NCBI RefSeq assembly: GCF_950295315.1 | Contig: NC_080168.1 | Coordinates: 70,069,254-70,133,253 of the forward strand | DNA length: 64,000 nt | Reading direction: 5' to 3' | DNA from: Erinaceus europaeus | Taxonomy: Eukaryota > Chordata > Mammalia > Eulipotyphla > Erinaceidae | In this document: positions 33,656-44,425 of the stretch, one piece after another | Layout of the letters: every line of letters begins with the position of its first letter | Position numbering within the stretch: position 1 is the stretch's first letter | Made by a program: the position numbers and the translations under genes | Notes under the pieces: generated by a model | What the model saw: the letters and a program-made list of their open reading frames with translations, nothing else | What the model was told of the DNA's origin: nothing | Database searches by the model: none

Positions 33656-34945
33656 AGAAAGTGTCTCTCTCCTCTCTATAATCCCCTTCCCTCTTGATTT
33701 CTGGCTATCTCCATCAAATAAGTAAACATGATACAAAAAAACTTTAATAAATGGTCCAGAGAGAAGATACGGAAGAATGAAAGAAAGCAGAACTTCTATT
33801 GTGAGACTCATAGTAGAACTACTTCTTAGCAAATGTTTAGATCTGAGCTAACTTGAAAGAAAATAAAAAATGTAAACCTTCAATTTCTTGCTGCTTTCAT
33901 GAAATCAGTGTGTTCAGTTAGGTGCAGTATTTATTATTATTCTTTATACTTTAATCATCCAAAAGTTGCTTTTTCATCCCTTGATTAGCACTCCTCCTTT
34001 TACCAGTAGGTGTTAGGTTGTTTCCTTTACCAAGTTCTTCATCTATTGTGGTTGCCACCTTAAAGAAGTTCAGTTACATATGGTCACACTCCAAAACCTG
34101 CTTCAAAGTCACATATCGGAGGACAAATGCAGAAATATTCTTTTTCTGTGGCCAAAACTTCCTGGTTTCCAGCTAACTCTGTCCAGACAAAAGTATAAAG
34201 CTCAGAAACAGATCAGACAAAAAGTTGAATCTTATATATACTCTTAATAACTCAGCTATTGTAGTTTCTGTGTTGTCAGCCACTAACTGTTAACTAGCTA
34301 CAGAAAAACACACTTATTCACAGTGCAGGTGTCTGTAGAAAAACACATCTGGGTTTAAAGCAAAAAGGTGTGAAAAAGCTTTGTCACGCAGGGGAGTACC
34401 CACTCAGCTGAAATCTGTGGTGCTAGGTTGCTCTGATGAAATGCCTGGGGAAGCATTGCAGAGAGAATATCACAAAAGACAACCACTAATCTCATCTTCA
34501 GAATATCACTGTTTGGACTTTGAAAACACTCCCTCCTCACAACAGAAAATACACATATGAGTCCTGACAGCCAACCACACAGATCAGGGACCAGCCTGTC
34601 TGGAAAAACTTGCGTGCAATAGAGGAAAAAAGCTTTTACATCTTCTGCTCTAGAACTTGTCTCAGTCCCTTTCAGAGACAATCGCTTTGGATGGAAGTAG
34701 GGATTGTACCTCAATTTTAGGGACCTATAGGAGGATTTTTATTAAGACAAAGAATGTTTCACTCAAGTAGTCTGATTTTTACCCTGAGTGACTTCACATT
34801 ATCCAGGCCCCGTACTGCCATCCCTACCTTAAACAAGACACAGAAAAGGTTTAACAAAACAGCTCCCCACCAAATAAAATAAAGGCAAAAACATAAGCAT
34901 AATACTGAAGCCCTGGCTGTGAGTTCTGTTTTTCTACATTATTGG
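33656..34945. other. Intergenic, no gene called
   Basis: About 1.3 kb without a recognised repeat. The reverse strand has a 119-residue open frame (34355-34714) that I do not recognise. It has no family motif and I do not call it a gene. A G-rich run starts near 34943. Confidence 0.4.
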
Positions 34946-35290
34946 GGGGTGGGGGGTGGGAGTGGGTAATGGTTTATAGTACAGTTGTTGACATAATAGG
35001 TACAATTTCTCATCTTTCGGTGATAGGTGTCTGTAAATCACTCTTACTCTCAACTCAGGTCCTTTCCCATCATCATGCACCAAGATCCCAAGGCAACCTT
35101 ATCCCATCCCTTCATCTGCTTCCAGAGTCCTTTTCTTTGGTACAAAATGCCGCAGCAAATCTGAGTTTAATTATGTATTTTCCCTTTCTGTCCTTGTTTC
35201 TTAAATTCCACCTATGAGTGAGATCATTCAGTATTTATCTTTCTCCTTCTGGCTTAACTCACTCAACATGATTCATTGAAGATATGTGCA
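34946..35290 (-). mobile_element. L1 3' end (type C), antisense
   Basis: Reverse type C module: taatggtttatagtacag, catgcaccaagatcccaag, cctatgagtgagatcattc. It lies head-to-head with the following sense ORF2 piece. Confidence 0.75.
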
Positions 35291-35637
35291 AGGTGAGCTG
35301 AAGGAAAACTAATAGGATTACATCAAACAGAAAAAAAAAAAAAAAAACTTCTGTATAGCAAAAAGAATCATCACCAAAACAGAGTCTCCCCAAGGAGATG
35401 GAGAAAATTGTTACTTAACATACATCAAAAAACTAATAACTAAAATACATAAAGAACTCAACAATAAAAAAACAATTAAAAAATGGAGATAGGACACAAG
35501 TAGAATCTTTCCCAAAGAAGAGATCCAAAGAATCAAAAGACATATGAAAAAAAAAAATGCTCAGTCACTGTTGATCATATAAATGCAAAAAAAAGACAAC
35601 AATGAAATACAACTTTACACCTGTGAGAATGCCATTT
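35291..35637 (+). mobile_element. Old L1 ORF2 C-terminal fragment
   Basis: Sense ORF2-derived sequence (aggattacatcaaacag, gagatccaaagaatcaaaag) with many indels. Together with 34946-35290 it gives the inverted pattern also seen at 3550 and 20071. Confidence 0.72.
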
Positions 35638-35800
35638 TATTTATTTATTTATTTTTGCATTTCAGACAGAAAGAGAGGCACAGTGTAAGAGAGTGAAAGA
35701 GAGCAAAGCATTGAAGCTTTCTGTAGTACAACAGGGACTAGGCTTAAATGTGGGCCATGCAGGCATCTTCCTAGGTGAGGTATCTATCTCCCCAGCCCAA
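35637..35800 (-). mobile_element. SINE family 3, antisense
   Basis: TTTATTTATT left edge, then a purine-rich stretch and the reverse family 3 body (gaagctttctgtagtaca, gtgggccatgcaggc). Confidence 0.7.
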
Positions 35801-36324
35801 CTTCAACTTTCTTAGAAACACCAAAAGTCTAAGAGACTTACAGAGCACATCTTTAGAAATTAGATCATGAATGTGTTCAAACAAGCATAAATATGGCACT
35901 TAGGAGATCTTTTTTTCCCTCTCCTTGAACCTGTCCAATAAAGCAGCAGGATTCCCTTACCTACCAAAGAGAGAGCGGTCTGTAATCCACCCCACCCCCC
36001 ACTTGCTAAGCCTTATATTTGACACACTGATCTAGTCTCCTCCTTCCTCACCAGTCCTTCAGCACATTCTTTCCCACATTTATTTCTACATCTAGCAATT
36101 TGATCATGAAATGCAATATGTATGCAGAGATGTGTAGAATGCTGGATCCAATTTCATCCATCAGAATGAGGTAAAGACCACCCAGCCATCACCCAGGACA
36201 AGAACCAGAATACGGTCTGTTTTGATGATATTTCCCCAACAGTCCTGTGGGGCATGTTCATTCCTTCATTCTTTGCAGAAGTCATCACCCTAATTTTACT
36301 TAATTTATTTCTTACCTAACTATT
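35801..36324. other. Intergenic, no gene seen
   Basis: Mixed-composition sequence without recognised repeats or reading frames. Confidence 0.4.
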
Positions 36325-36440
36325 CAACTCTGGCTTATCATGGTGCAGTGTATTGAACCTATGACCTCAAAGCTTCAGGCAAGAGAGCACCCTGATTTTA
36401 AAGCTAGGAATGTCCTGTATCTTTTTTTTAATGTCTCTCT
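36325..36440 (-). mobile_element. SINE family 4, antisense, degraded
   Basis: Reverse family 4: aactctggcttatcatggtg, then cctcaaagcttcaggcaag. Confidence 0.6.
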
Positions 36441-36662
36441 TCTATAAAAATATAGGACAAATATTTCATCAGAAGCTAGAAGAAGACTTGGACATCCAGG
36501 ATGTGCTCAGGAACAAGGCTGCTCAGAAGAGGTGGGCTTGAATGTGGTTGGGGTCTCAAAGATGGGAGCTCCTCATAGACCTCAAATAAAGAGGGGGAGA
36601 CGGAGAAAATGAGAGAGAAGGGAGTGAAAGAGAGAGAGAAAGGAGTCAGAGACCGAAAAAGA

Positions 36663-36667
36663 TGGGG

Positions 36668-36699
<32 letters not shown>

Positions 36700-36832
36700 A
36701 GGGAGAGGGAGAGGGAGAGGGAGAGGGAGAGAGGGAGAGGGAGAGGGAGAGGGAGAGGGAGAGGGAGAGGGAGAGGGAGAGGGAGAGGGAGAGGGAGAGG
36801 GAGAGGGAGAGGGAGAGGGAGAGGGAGAGAGA
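36663..36832. repeat. (GGGAGA)n homopurine tract
   Basis: About 170 bp of nearly perfect GGGAGA hexamers with a GA-dinucleotide lead-in. With the purine-rich flank from 36590 it approaches 240 bp. Open frames through it on both strands encode low-complexity Ser-Pro/Ser-Leu or Arg-Glu/Gly-Glu runs and are artefacts. Confidence 0.96.
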
Positions 36833-36839
36833 ATGAGAG

Positions 36840-37000
36840 AATGAGCTGCTGCAGCTGGGGCATTGACAGTCCTGTGGGCACAAAGCCAGCCTACAGTCTG
36901 TGTAGACAAGGTTGAAATGGCCCATCCCCACTGAGGCTGCCTTGGCTCCCTGAAGCTCCAGCAAAGAGCAAAGAGGAGATCAGAAAGACAAATGCAGAAC
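36840..37000. other. Intergenic, no gene seen
   Basis: Moderately GC-rich non-repetitive stretch (gagctgctgcagctgggg) after the homopurine tract. Confidence 0.35.
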
Positions 37001-37200
37001 AAGCGCCTCATTTCATTGTGAGAGGGGAGAATCAAAGCTTCTTTCAGTGTTGTGGGGGCCAGGCTCAAACCTAGTCTCCAGCCCCCATTTTATTTACTTT
37101 TAGGAAAGAGATAAATCACAATACTTTTCAGTGCTGTCTGGGATTTAGCCTGGAGTTCTGTGTTCTACCACTGAGATATCTTCCTGGACCGCTTTAAAAG
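37001..37200 (-). mobile_element. Two degraded antisense SINEs
   Basis: 37001-37085 resembles reverse family 3 (cagtgttgtgggggccagg). 37085-37195 is another reverse tRNA-like fragment (ttttcagtgctgtctggga, taccactgagatatcttcc). Confidence 0.55.
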
Positions 37201-37254
37201 ACAGTTTTAAACACAAATGTCTTCTACTTCTTCAACTTATCCTTTGCATTTAAA

Positions 37255-37400
37255 AAAGATAAAGGGGCAAAACAACTCACCTGAATAGTATTCCTGTTTT
37301 ACTAGGCATATGGCCTAAGTTTAAGCCCAGACTCCAACACACTAGAAGAAGCTATGGTGTTTTTCTACCTCTGTCTATCTATCTGAAAAAGTTGGTTTGA
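37255..37400 (+). mobile_element. SINE family 3, degraded
   Basis: Sense family 3 body: caactcacctgaatagtatt, then ccaacacactagaagaagct. Confidence 0.6.
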
Positions 37401-37470
37401 AGTTGTGAAGCCTTATGATAACCAAGAAAAAAAAGAGAGAGAGAGAAAGGAAAAAGGCAAATACTTTAAA

Positions 37471-37652
37471 TTATAACTACAATATTGTGTTATAATGTTA
37501 ATAGAATAATTATAAAATAATTATTAATTAAATTATAACTACAATATTGTGTTATAATGTTAATAGAATAATTATAAAATAATTCTTAAGTTATAACTAC
37601 AATATTATGTTATAATGTTAATAGAATAATTATAAAATAATTATTAATTAAA
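37471..37652. repeat. Tandem repeat, about three 58-62 bp units
   Basis: Units begin ttataactacaatatt at 37471, 37533 and 37591. The middle unit is 4 bp shorter. The array is very AT-rich and each unit contains internal TTAATAGAATAATTATAAAA. Confidence 0.95.
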
Positions 37653-37654
37653 TA

Positions 37655-37880
37655 AGCATTTTTTTCATATGTCTGTTGGCCTTTTGTGCCTCTTCTAAAG
37701 TGAATATTCTGTTAATATCCCCCCCCCCACTTTTAGATTGGGTCATTTGTTTTTTTTGTTTCTGGATTTGATAAGGTCTTTATATGTTTGGTTATTAGCC
37801 TCTTGTCTCATAAATGGCATGTGAAAATCTTCCTTTCTGTAAAGAGACTAGTTATTTGGGTGATAGTTTCTTTTTTAATT
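37655..37880 (-). mobile_element. L1 ORF2 fragment, antisense
   Basis: Reverse ORF2 C-terminal sequence (catatgtctgttggcctttt, gattgggtcatttgttt). It is part of an antisense old L1 interrupted by the young 3' end that follows. Confidence 0.72.
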
Positions 37881-37883
37881 TCA

Positions 37884-38629
37884 TTTTTTATTTTTTTAAA
37901 TTTATTTTTTATTTAAGAAAGGATAAATTAACAAAACCATAGGGTAGGAGGGGTACAACTCCACACAATTCCCACCACCCAATCTCCATATCCCATCCCC
38001 TCCCCTGATAGTTTGACCATTCTCTATCCCTCTGGGAGCATGGACCCAGGGTCGTTGTGGGTTGCAGAAGGTGGAAGGTCTAGCTTCTGTAACTGCTTCC
38101 CCGCTGAGCATGGACTTTGACAAGTCAGTCCAAACTCCCAGTCTGTCTCTCTCTTTTCCTAGTAGGGTGGGTCTCTGGGGAAGCGGAGCTCCGGGACACA
38201 TTGGTGGGGTTTTCAGTCTAGGGAAGCCGGCATCCTGATGACATCTGGAACCTGGTGATGGAGTAATGAAGCTGAAGGGTTGTCATTCCACACGTGAAGT
38301 CTCTGGACACAGTCTGAAGTGAAGCATGTTGAGGTGGCAATCGTTGTGTTGTTTAGGTTGTGATCGGCAGATGCAATATTATTTGATATGGATTGGGAGA
38401 GGCATACGGAAAAGTGGGCCCTATCCAAGGGTTCCAGGACTGGGGGAAGTAGAGGCTCTGTAGTGGAGATGTGAGGTTCCTGCTGTCTTAGGGTTCAAAA
38501 AGACACTCGATAGTTAATGTTATCATCACATTATTTGGTAATTGGGTTAACTTTGAAAAGTCCTTTTGTTAGGGTTTGCTGTACAGTACCCAGTATCTTG
38601 TATATAGCTGTGCTATTGGTTGCTTCTGA
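37884..38629 (-). mobile_element. Young L1 3' end (type A), antisense
   Basis: T-rich start, accatagggtaggaggggt, then the second 3'UTR module to gctgtgctattggttgc. There is an internal deletion near 38262, where the sequence jumps from the terminal part to gagtaatgaagctgaaggg. It ends abruptly at 38629 next to an unrelated L1 5' region. Confidence 0.85.
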
Positions 38630-40000
38630 TCTGTCTTGGTGTCTTTAAATCTGGGTTAATCTGTTTGGAACCCTTTGGGCTTCTTGAACTTTTGTGTCTC
38701 TTATGTTGTCTAGATTAGAGAAGTTCTCAGCTATTATGTCCTGAAGAATGCTTTCTTCCCCTTCCTTTCTTTCTTCCTCTGGTAAGCTAATAATGCATAT
38801 ATTATTTCTTTTGAAGTCATCTTATAGGTCTTTGTTGTTGTTTTTAGTATCTCTTAATCTAATCTCTTTTTGAGATCTGTTACTTCTATTTTTGTTGTCT
38901 CTATTTCGTACTCGATCTTGCTAATTCTGTTTTCAGCCTCATTTATTCTATTCTCTCTCCCCTTTACTATTTTGTGGAGTTCATCTATTTTGTTACCCTG
39001 TTCTGTTACTGTTTTAGCTTGTTCAGCTAATTGTCTTCTCCATATTTCTTCTTGTTGGTTTAACCATTCTGTATAGTATGTTATGAGGTCCTTCTCTAGG
39101 TACTTTTCAAATTACTGATCACTTTTGCCTGGATTGACTTGTGTCTAAGTAAGGTACTTAAAGAGCTCACAGTTGTGGAAATTAGCAGTTTTGCAATATT
39201 ATTTCAATCCCTGAGTTGCAGCAGAGAGGCTGTTAAAAGCCTCTTTTGTTATTTTTCTTCCCTGTAGTATATGGGAACCTGAGGGATTTTCATCTATAAG
39301 TAGGCTTCTTAGCTTAATCACTCACTTCTGACCAAGAGATAAAGCAGAGTGGGGAAGAGATAATACAGTAGTATGCAAAGAGACTCTCACAACCCAGTGA
39401 TCCAAAGCTCTGGGGTCAGTTCAGCTTCTCTGTCTAACTGGTCAGCACTACTGGGCCCTGTGTGTTTCTAAGCAAGTTCCTTTTGTAGTCTGTAGGTTCT
39501 GAGGCAATTATTCACCATGTTCTCATCAGGAGAACAATGTGGAAAGGCTCCCACTATACATCCCCACTGCTAGGCCACTGAGGTGTTGCTCTTCTCCTGA
39601 GTCCTGGTCAGTTCTCTGTTTCCAGATGTTAGCACAGGGCCTGCTGCTGCTCCAGCCTCTGAGGGCAGTAGCAATGGAGAATCACAGTTGGATTTAGTGA
39701 GTCTTAAGGGAGTCCTCTCCTCCCTTCAGCAATCTTTTTGTTGGTATAGCAGACTGGAGGTGTTACCTCAACTGGTAAACTGTCAGACTGCTACCAACTG
39801 CTCAATCTCTCCTTAGGCTCCTCCCTGTCCACAAGCTACATGTGTTTGCACTCACTGGTGGTTTGGTGGGTTCCTGAAGTCATTTTAGTCCTACCTTGGT
39901 GTGATCTCAGTTGGTCTCCTTTGGTATTCTTAGTTGACCCAGAAGAGGCAAGAAGAGAAATACAGTTACTGCTGCTCCATAGCCCCACTTCCAGAAGTCT
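38630..40000 (-). mobile_element. Older L1: ORF1 N-terminal half and 5'UTR, antisense
   Basis: The reverse strand carries ORF1-like sequence: an RRM-region segment near 38640-38730, then the E/K/Q-rich coiled coil at 38850-39120. It is followed upstream by about 800 bp of 5'UTR unlike the 5'UTR at 20837, ending near 40000 (reverse strand agacttctggaagtgggg). No intact frame remains. This represents a second L1 5'UTR lineage. Confidence 0.65.
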
Positions 40001-40134
40001 CGATCATGTAATTTTTTATTACTCTTATTGCAATCAGATACAATTTTGCATTTCCCTACATTTTTAAAATTGCAGGATAAATCTACTTAGCACTATTTAA
40101 ATAGTACAAATTGACCCATGTAAGTAGGCAGTGT

Positions 40135-40255
40135 GGGGTGTGGTAAACAACCTAATAGCTCTAGAGAGTGTTTTCATACCTGAGACTATGATGTCCTAGA
40201 TTCAATCCCCAGCTCCACTAATCAGTCAGAGTAAAGCAGTGCTCTCTTTTTATAT
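40135..40255 (+). mobile_element. SINE family 2, degraded
   Basis: Weak tRNA-like body: ctagattcaatccccagctc, then agagtaaagcagtgctctc. Confidence 0.5.
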
Positions 40256-40274
40256 TGAAAAATGATAAAAATAT

Positions 40275-41040
40275 TTTTTCAACTTTATAGTGTGTTCATC
40301 GTAATTAGTTATTTCATTAAAGTTTACCAAATTTGTACACTTGTAACATAAACATATACAGCTCATACTTGTATTTTTGTCTTATTAGAGGAAGTTCAGT
40401 TTAACTGGTCTACCCTTGACTTCTGTTTCTGGTCTCATTTCCAGTGACATTGAACATCTTCTCTGTCTCCATAAATTTTCCATTTTCCATAGTATTTTAT
40501 AATTGGAACCTTACCACATGTTATGCAAGTATCTATTTTTCACTCACCATAATATCCTTATTATTGTCTGTGTTGCTCTATGTGTCAGTAATTCATCCTC
40601 TTTAGTGCTGAGTAGTAGTTTATTGTATGGAGAAAATTGGTTTATTTTCAATGTGTCAATGCACTGGTTCTTTTGCTGGCCTTTATACACATCTGTTTTC
40701 ATTTGTGGTGGACATACTCTTGGAATGAAATTTTTGAATTGTGTGACAGAGGATGCTTGTTTTAAAAACCACCAAACTGTTTTCCAAAGCTACCATATCA
40801 TTGCATTTTCCCATGAACAAAACATGAGGGGCTCAATTTCTCTGACACTTGTTATTGTGAAATTTTGGGGCTGTAGAAATACTAGCAGGTATGCAATGAT
40901 ATGGTATGTTGATTTAATTTGCATTTTATTGATGGCTAATGACTATGAGAACTTTTTCATATACTTATAGTTGTGTATGACTATTCTTATTGGTCATTTA
41001 TATATAGTCCTTGGTGACATGTCTACTAAAATTTTCTGTA
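40275..41040 (-). mobile_element. Ancient mammalian L1 (L1M-like) 3' end, antisense
   Basis: The strand shown reads like the widely shared antisense L1M 3' region of placental mammals: a tttcatttgtggtggacat block, accaccaaactgttttccaa, tttaatttgcattttattga and a ggtcatttatatatag end. It is heavily diverged. The 155-residue open frame at 40503-40970 is part of this repeat and not a gene. Confidence 0.75.
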
Positions 41041-41205
41041 GAATTTTTATTTTTTGAAGATTTATTTTTAGGTGAGGTAATAGGAAAAGAGAGAAAGAGA
41101 GGAGCTCCCATGCCAGAGAATTGAACCTGAGATCTTGGGAGCCTTAGACATGAATGTTTCTTATATAAAGCACTATGATATCTCCCTGGCCCACCTGCAG
41201 GGCTT
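41041..41205 (-). mobile_element. Degraded SINE, antisense
   Basis: Reverse SINE-like block: purine-rich aggaaaagagagaaagagag, then gagaattgaacctgagatct and ctatgatatctccctggccc. Confidence 0.55.
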
Positions 41206-41289
41206 TATTTTTAAATTTAATAAATTTATTTTTTAATTTATTTTTAATATGTGGTGCCATAGATGGAACTGGGCTATTCTAGACACCAT

Positions 41290-41427
41290 ATATATAGTCT
41301 TTTTTTTTTCCCGGAGCACTGATCAGCTCAGGTTTATGGTGGTGCAGGGGATTGAACCTAGGACTTCAAAGCCTCAGGCATTACAGTCTGTTTGCATAAC
41401 CATTATGCTATCTATCCCTGCCCAATA
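41290..41427 (-). mobile_element. SINE family 4, antisense
   Basis: Clear reverse family 4: gagcactgatcagctcaggt, ggattgaacctaggactt, ccattatgctatctatccc. Confidence 0.72.
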
Positions 41428-41559
41428 ATAAATTTTTAATACTAACATCTCTTTTCATTTTGTGAAATTGTATCTCTGGGACAGAAAATAACTTATAAAT
41501 ACATATACGCTTTTTTTTATTTTTAGCCAAGGTCATGTATATATGCAATTTCACCATTC

Positions 41560-41725
41560 CAGGCCAGTTTTTCTTAGAGATGGAGAAAGAAAGACAGAGA
41601 ATAGAAGAGATAGTACAGGCCTGGAGTTTCCATTATTCACATAGTAGCTTCCATGTGGTACCAGGGATTGAATCTGTGCTGAAGGTATGGTAATGCTCCC
41701 AGTGTGCTATCTTTGACTCAATGCC
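41560..41725 (-). mobile_element. Degraded SINE, antisense
   Basis: Purine-rich stretch gagatggagaaagaaagaca, then ggtaccagggattgaatctg and agtgtgctatctttgactc. Confidence 0.5.
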
Positions 41726-42214
41726 ATATTTTTAGCAGAACTTACTTTGAGTGTGATATCAAAACAATCTTCACTTTACCTAAGGTTATTATTTTATCCA
41801 ATACTTTTAGTGACTTAATAAGTTTGGCATTTAAATATAGAAGAGTAATAAATTCAAATGTGATTTTAAAATAAAATGTAAGGGTATCACTTCATATTTA
41901 TGCATGTAGAATGGTTTTATTCTAACAGCACTTATTAAAGATTATTTTGTTTTATTTAGTGAAAGCTGGCATCTAGTAAAAGGCAGTTGATCATTAAATT
42001 AAAATAATTTATTTCAAAACTCTCTCATGTGTGTTAGACATATGCAAATTTAATTAATATACTTATAACCAATGCCACAATATTCTTACCATAATAATAT
42101 AATATGTTTAGAAATCAAATAGGAGAAATCACCCAGATTTATTTCTTGGCTCTTTTAAGTTCTTCTCATTTCCTTATAAATGTAAAGATGGTCTTCTAAA
42201 CTTCTTTTATTTTA
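41726..42214. other. Intergenic, no gene seen
   Basis: AT-rich non-repetitive DNA. Confidence 0.4.
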
Positions 42215-42510
42215 TTATTCTATTTTTTTATTGCTACCGGAGTTATAGCCAGGGCTCAGTTGCTGTATGACAAATTCATTGCTCCTATCAGCTATTTTTT
42301 CCCTTTTACTTATTGTTTTAATTTTATTTGGCAGGAAAGAGAGAAATTGAGAGGGGAGGAGGCGAATAGAGAGAACAAGACAGAGAGACACCTGCAGACC
42401 TGCTTCTTGTGAATATTCCCCCTGCAAGTGTGAAGCAGGAGCTTGAGCCCAGGTCCTTAAACATAGTAATGTATGCACTTAAACAGATGCACCACTGACC
42501 AGTTCCAGTG
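42215..42510 (-). mobile_element. Extended SINE (family 1 relative), antisense
   Basis: Reverse SINE whose 3' module (ttattgctaccggagttata, gctcagttgctgtatgac) lies on the left and whose tRNA-like body (cacctgcagacctgcttct) lies on the right. The extra module is also present at 48600-48690, 60062-60141 and 60919-60975. Confidence 0.68.
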
Positions 42511-42529
42511 ATCTAAATGTCTACAAAAT

Positions 42530-43090
42530 TCCTTATAACAATTTACATTGGACTATATATAAATTTTATTTTATTTTTTAAATTTTGTTAGTGATTTAGT
42601 ATTGACTTACAAAATTGTAAGATAATAGGGGTATAATTTTACATGGTTCCAATCACCAGAGTTCTGTGTCCCTTCCCCCCAGTGGAAACCTGCAATAGTT
42701 TTCCCAAAGTCACTGATATATATCAATTTCAGAAGTGTCATCCAAACAACCTTTCCTTTCCCTTTTTTTTTTCCTTATTAGGGGGATTAGTGGTTTACAG
42801 TAAGATATAGTAGTGTGGACATGTGTCCTTCTCTGTCGTGTTCCAGGATCTGAACGGTCCCACCCACCCCAGAGTCTTTTACTTTGGTGCAGTACACCAA
42901 ACTCAAGTCTAAGTTTTGCCTTGTGTTTCCTTATTACTCAACTTCTTTTTTATTAGTATTAGTGATTTAATAATGATCAATAAGATATGTCATAAGAGGG
43001 AAACAAATCATACATTTCCAACCACCAGAGTGTCATCATCTATCTCCTCCATTAGGAGTTTCACTATTCTTCAATATGATGTAGTTCCAT
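42530..43090 (-). mobile_element. Stacked old L1 3' ends (types D and C), antisense
   Basis: 42530-42760 is type D (ggttccaatcaccagagtt). 42765-42945 is type C (ggggattagtggtttacag, cagagtcttttactttggt). 42945-43090 is a second type D-like piece (ttccaaccaccagagtgtc). Each is a 5'-truncated 3' end. Confidence 0.6.
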
Positions 43091-43918
43091 CCATTAGCTG
43101 TTGTTTTAGTCTTCCTTGCAATTGGGTTTGTATCGTCAAAGATGTCCTTGAAGTTTAGGTGGGAAAGTATTCTGCCAATGTTCTGCTCAGTATTTGACAG
43201 TTTCTGATCTAAAATCCAGGTCGTTGCTCCATTCAGAATTGACTTTTGTTTCTGGTGTGATAAAGTTGTTCAGTGTCATGTTTCAACCTAGTTTTCCCAA
43301 CACCGTTTATTGAAGAGAGCCTCCTTCCTCCATTTCATTTTTGGGGCCCTTTTCAAAAATTAGATGTTCATAGGTGAGGGGGGTTTAGTTCTGGGCATTC
43401 AATTCTGTTCCACTGCTGTGTGAATCTATTTTTATTCTAGTACCAGGCCTGTTTGATTATGATAGCCTTAAAGTACAGTTTGATATCTGGGAGTGTGATA
43501 TCTCCATTTTTTCTTCTCCTCAAGATTGTTTTGCTATGTCTAGGTGTTTTCTGGTTCTAGATAAATTATTGTAATTTTAAAAACAATAGAGCAAAAATTA
43601 CAGTCATTTTTTTGGAACCAGAAAACACCTAGAAGTAAAGAAATTTGGTGGGACTTTGATGGGTATCATGTTGAATTTGTATATAGCTTTGAGTAGAATA
43701 TTCATTTTGATGATATTCTTCCATTCCATGAGCATGGGATATATGTCTATTTCTTCCTTTCATTTTCTTTCTTTCTTTCTTTCTTTTATTTTGAATAGTG
43801 ACTCATAGTTTCAGTATACAAATCATTCACTACTTTGGTCACATTTATTCCTAGATATTTTATTGATTTTTCTGCAACAGTGAATGGGAATGATTTCTGG
43901 ATATCCTCTTATTTGGCC

Positions 43919-44425
43919 TTAGTGTTTGCATAAAGAAATCCCACTGATTTTTGTCCACTGATTTTTGTAGCCTGACAACTTGTTATATAGCCTAATGTTT
44001 CCCAATATGTTTCTGCTGGATTCTTTAGGTTTCTCTATGTATACTATCATATCATCTGCAAATAGTGAGAGCTTGACTTCTTCCTTTCCTATCTGTATTC
44101 CTTTGACACCTTTCTCTTTCCTGATTGCTATGGTGAGAACTTCCAATACTATGTTGAAGAGTAATGGTGATAAATGGACAGCCCTGTCTAGTCCCCAATT
44201 TGAGGAGGAATGTTTCCTTTTGTCAAAGGCTTTTTCTGCATCTATTGAAGTAATCATGTGGTTTTTGGTTTTTCTGTAATGGATGATGTTTATTGACTTA
44301 CATATAATGAACCAGTCTTGCATTCCTGGGATAAATCTGACATGGTCATGATGAACAATCTTTTTGATATACTGCTGTATCAGGTTGGCTAGGATCTTGT
44401 TTAATATTTTAGCATTTATGTTCAT
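43919..44425 (-). pseudogene. L1 ORF2 reverse-transcriptase fragment
   Basis: A 168-residue residual frame of the antisense L1. It runs from the [21 protein letters not shown] block through SIDAEKAFD and the LSPLLFN motif to [10 protein letters not shown]. An in-frame deletion has removed the segment between the AEKAFD and LSPLLFN blocks, including the RQG part. It cannot be an active reverse transcriptase. Confidence 0.85.

Noticed and set aside
36476..37068. Long reverse-strand frames rich in Ser-Leu and Ser-Pro
   Set aside because: They run through the (GGGAGA)n tract. The composition is a direct consequence of the hexamer and no flanking coding signal exists.
37471..37652. CRISPR-like array
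   Set aside because: Direct tandem repeats without unique spacers, in mammalian DNA.
40503..40970. 155-residue forward frame
   Set aside because: Lies in an antisense ancient L1M fragment and is not conserved as a protein.
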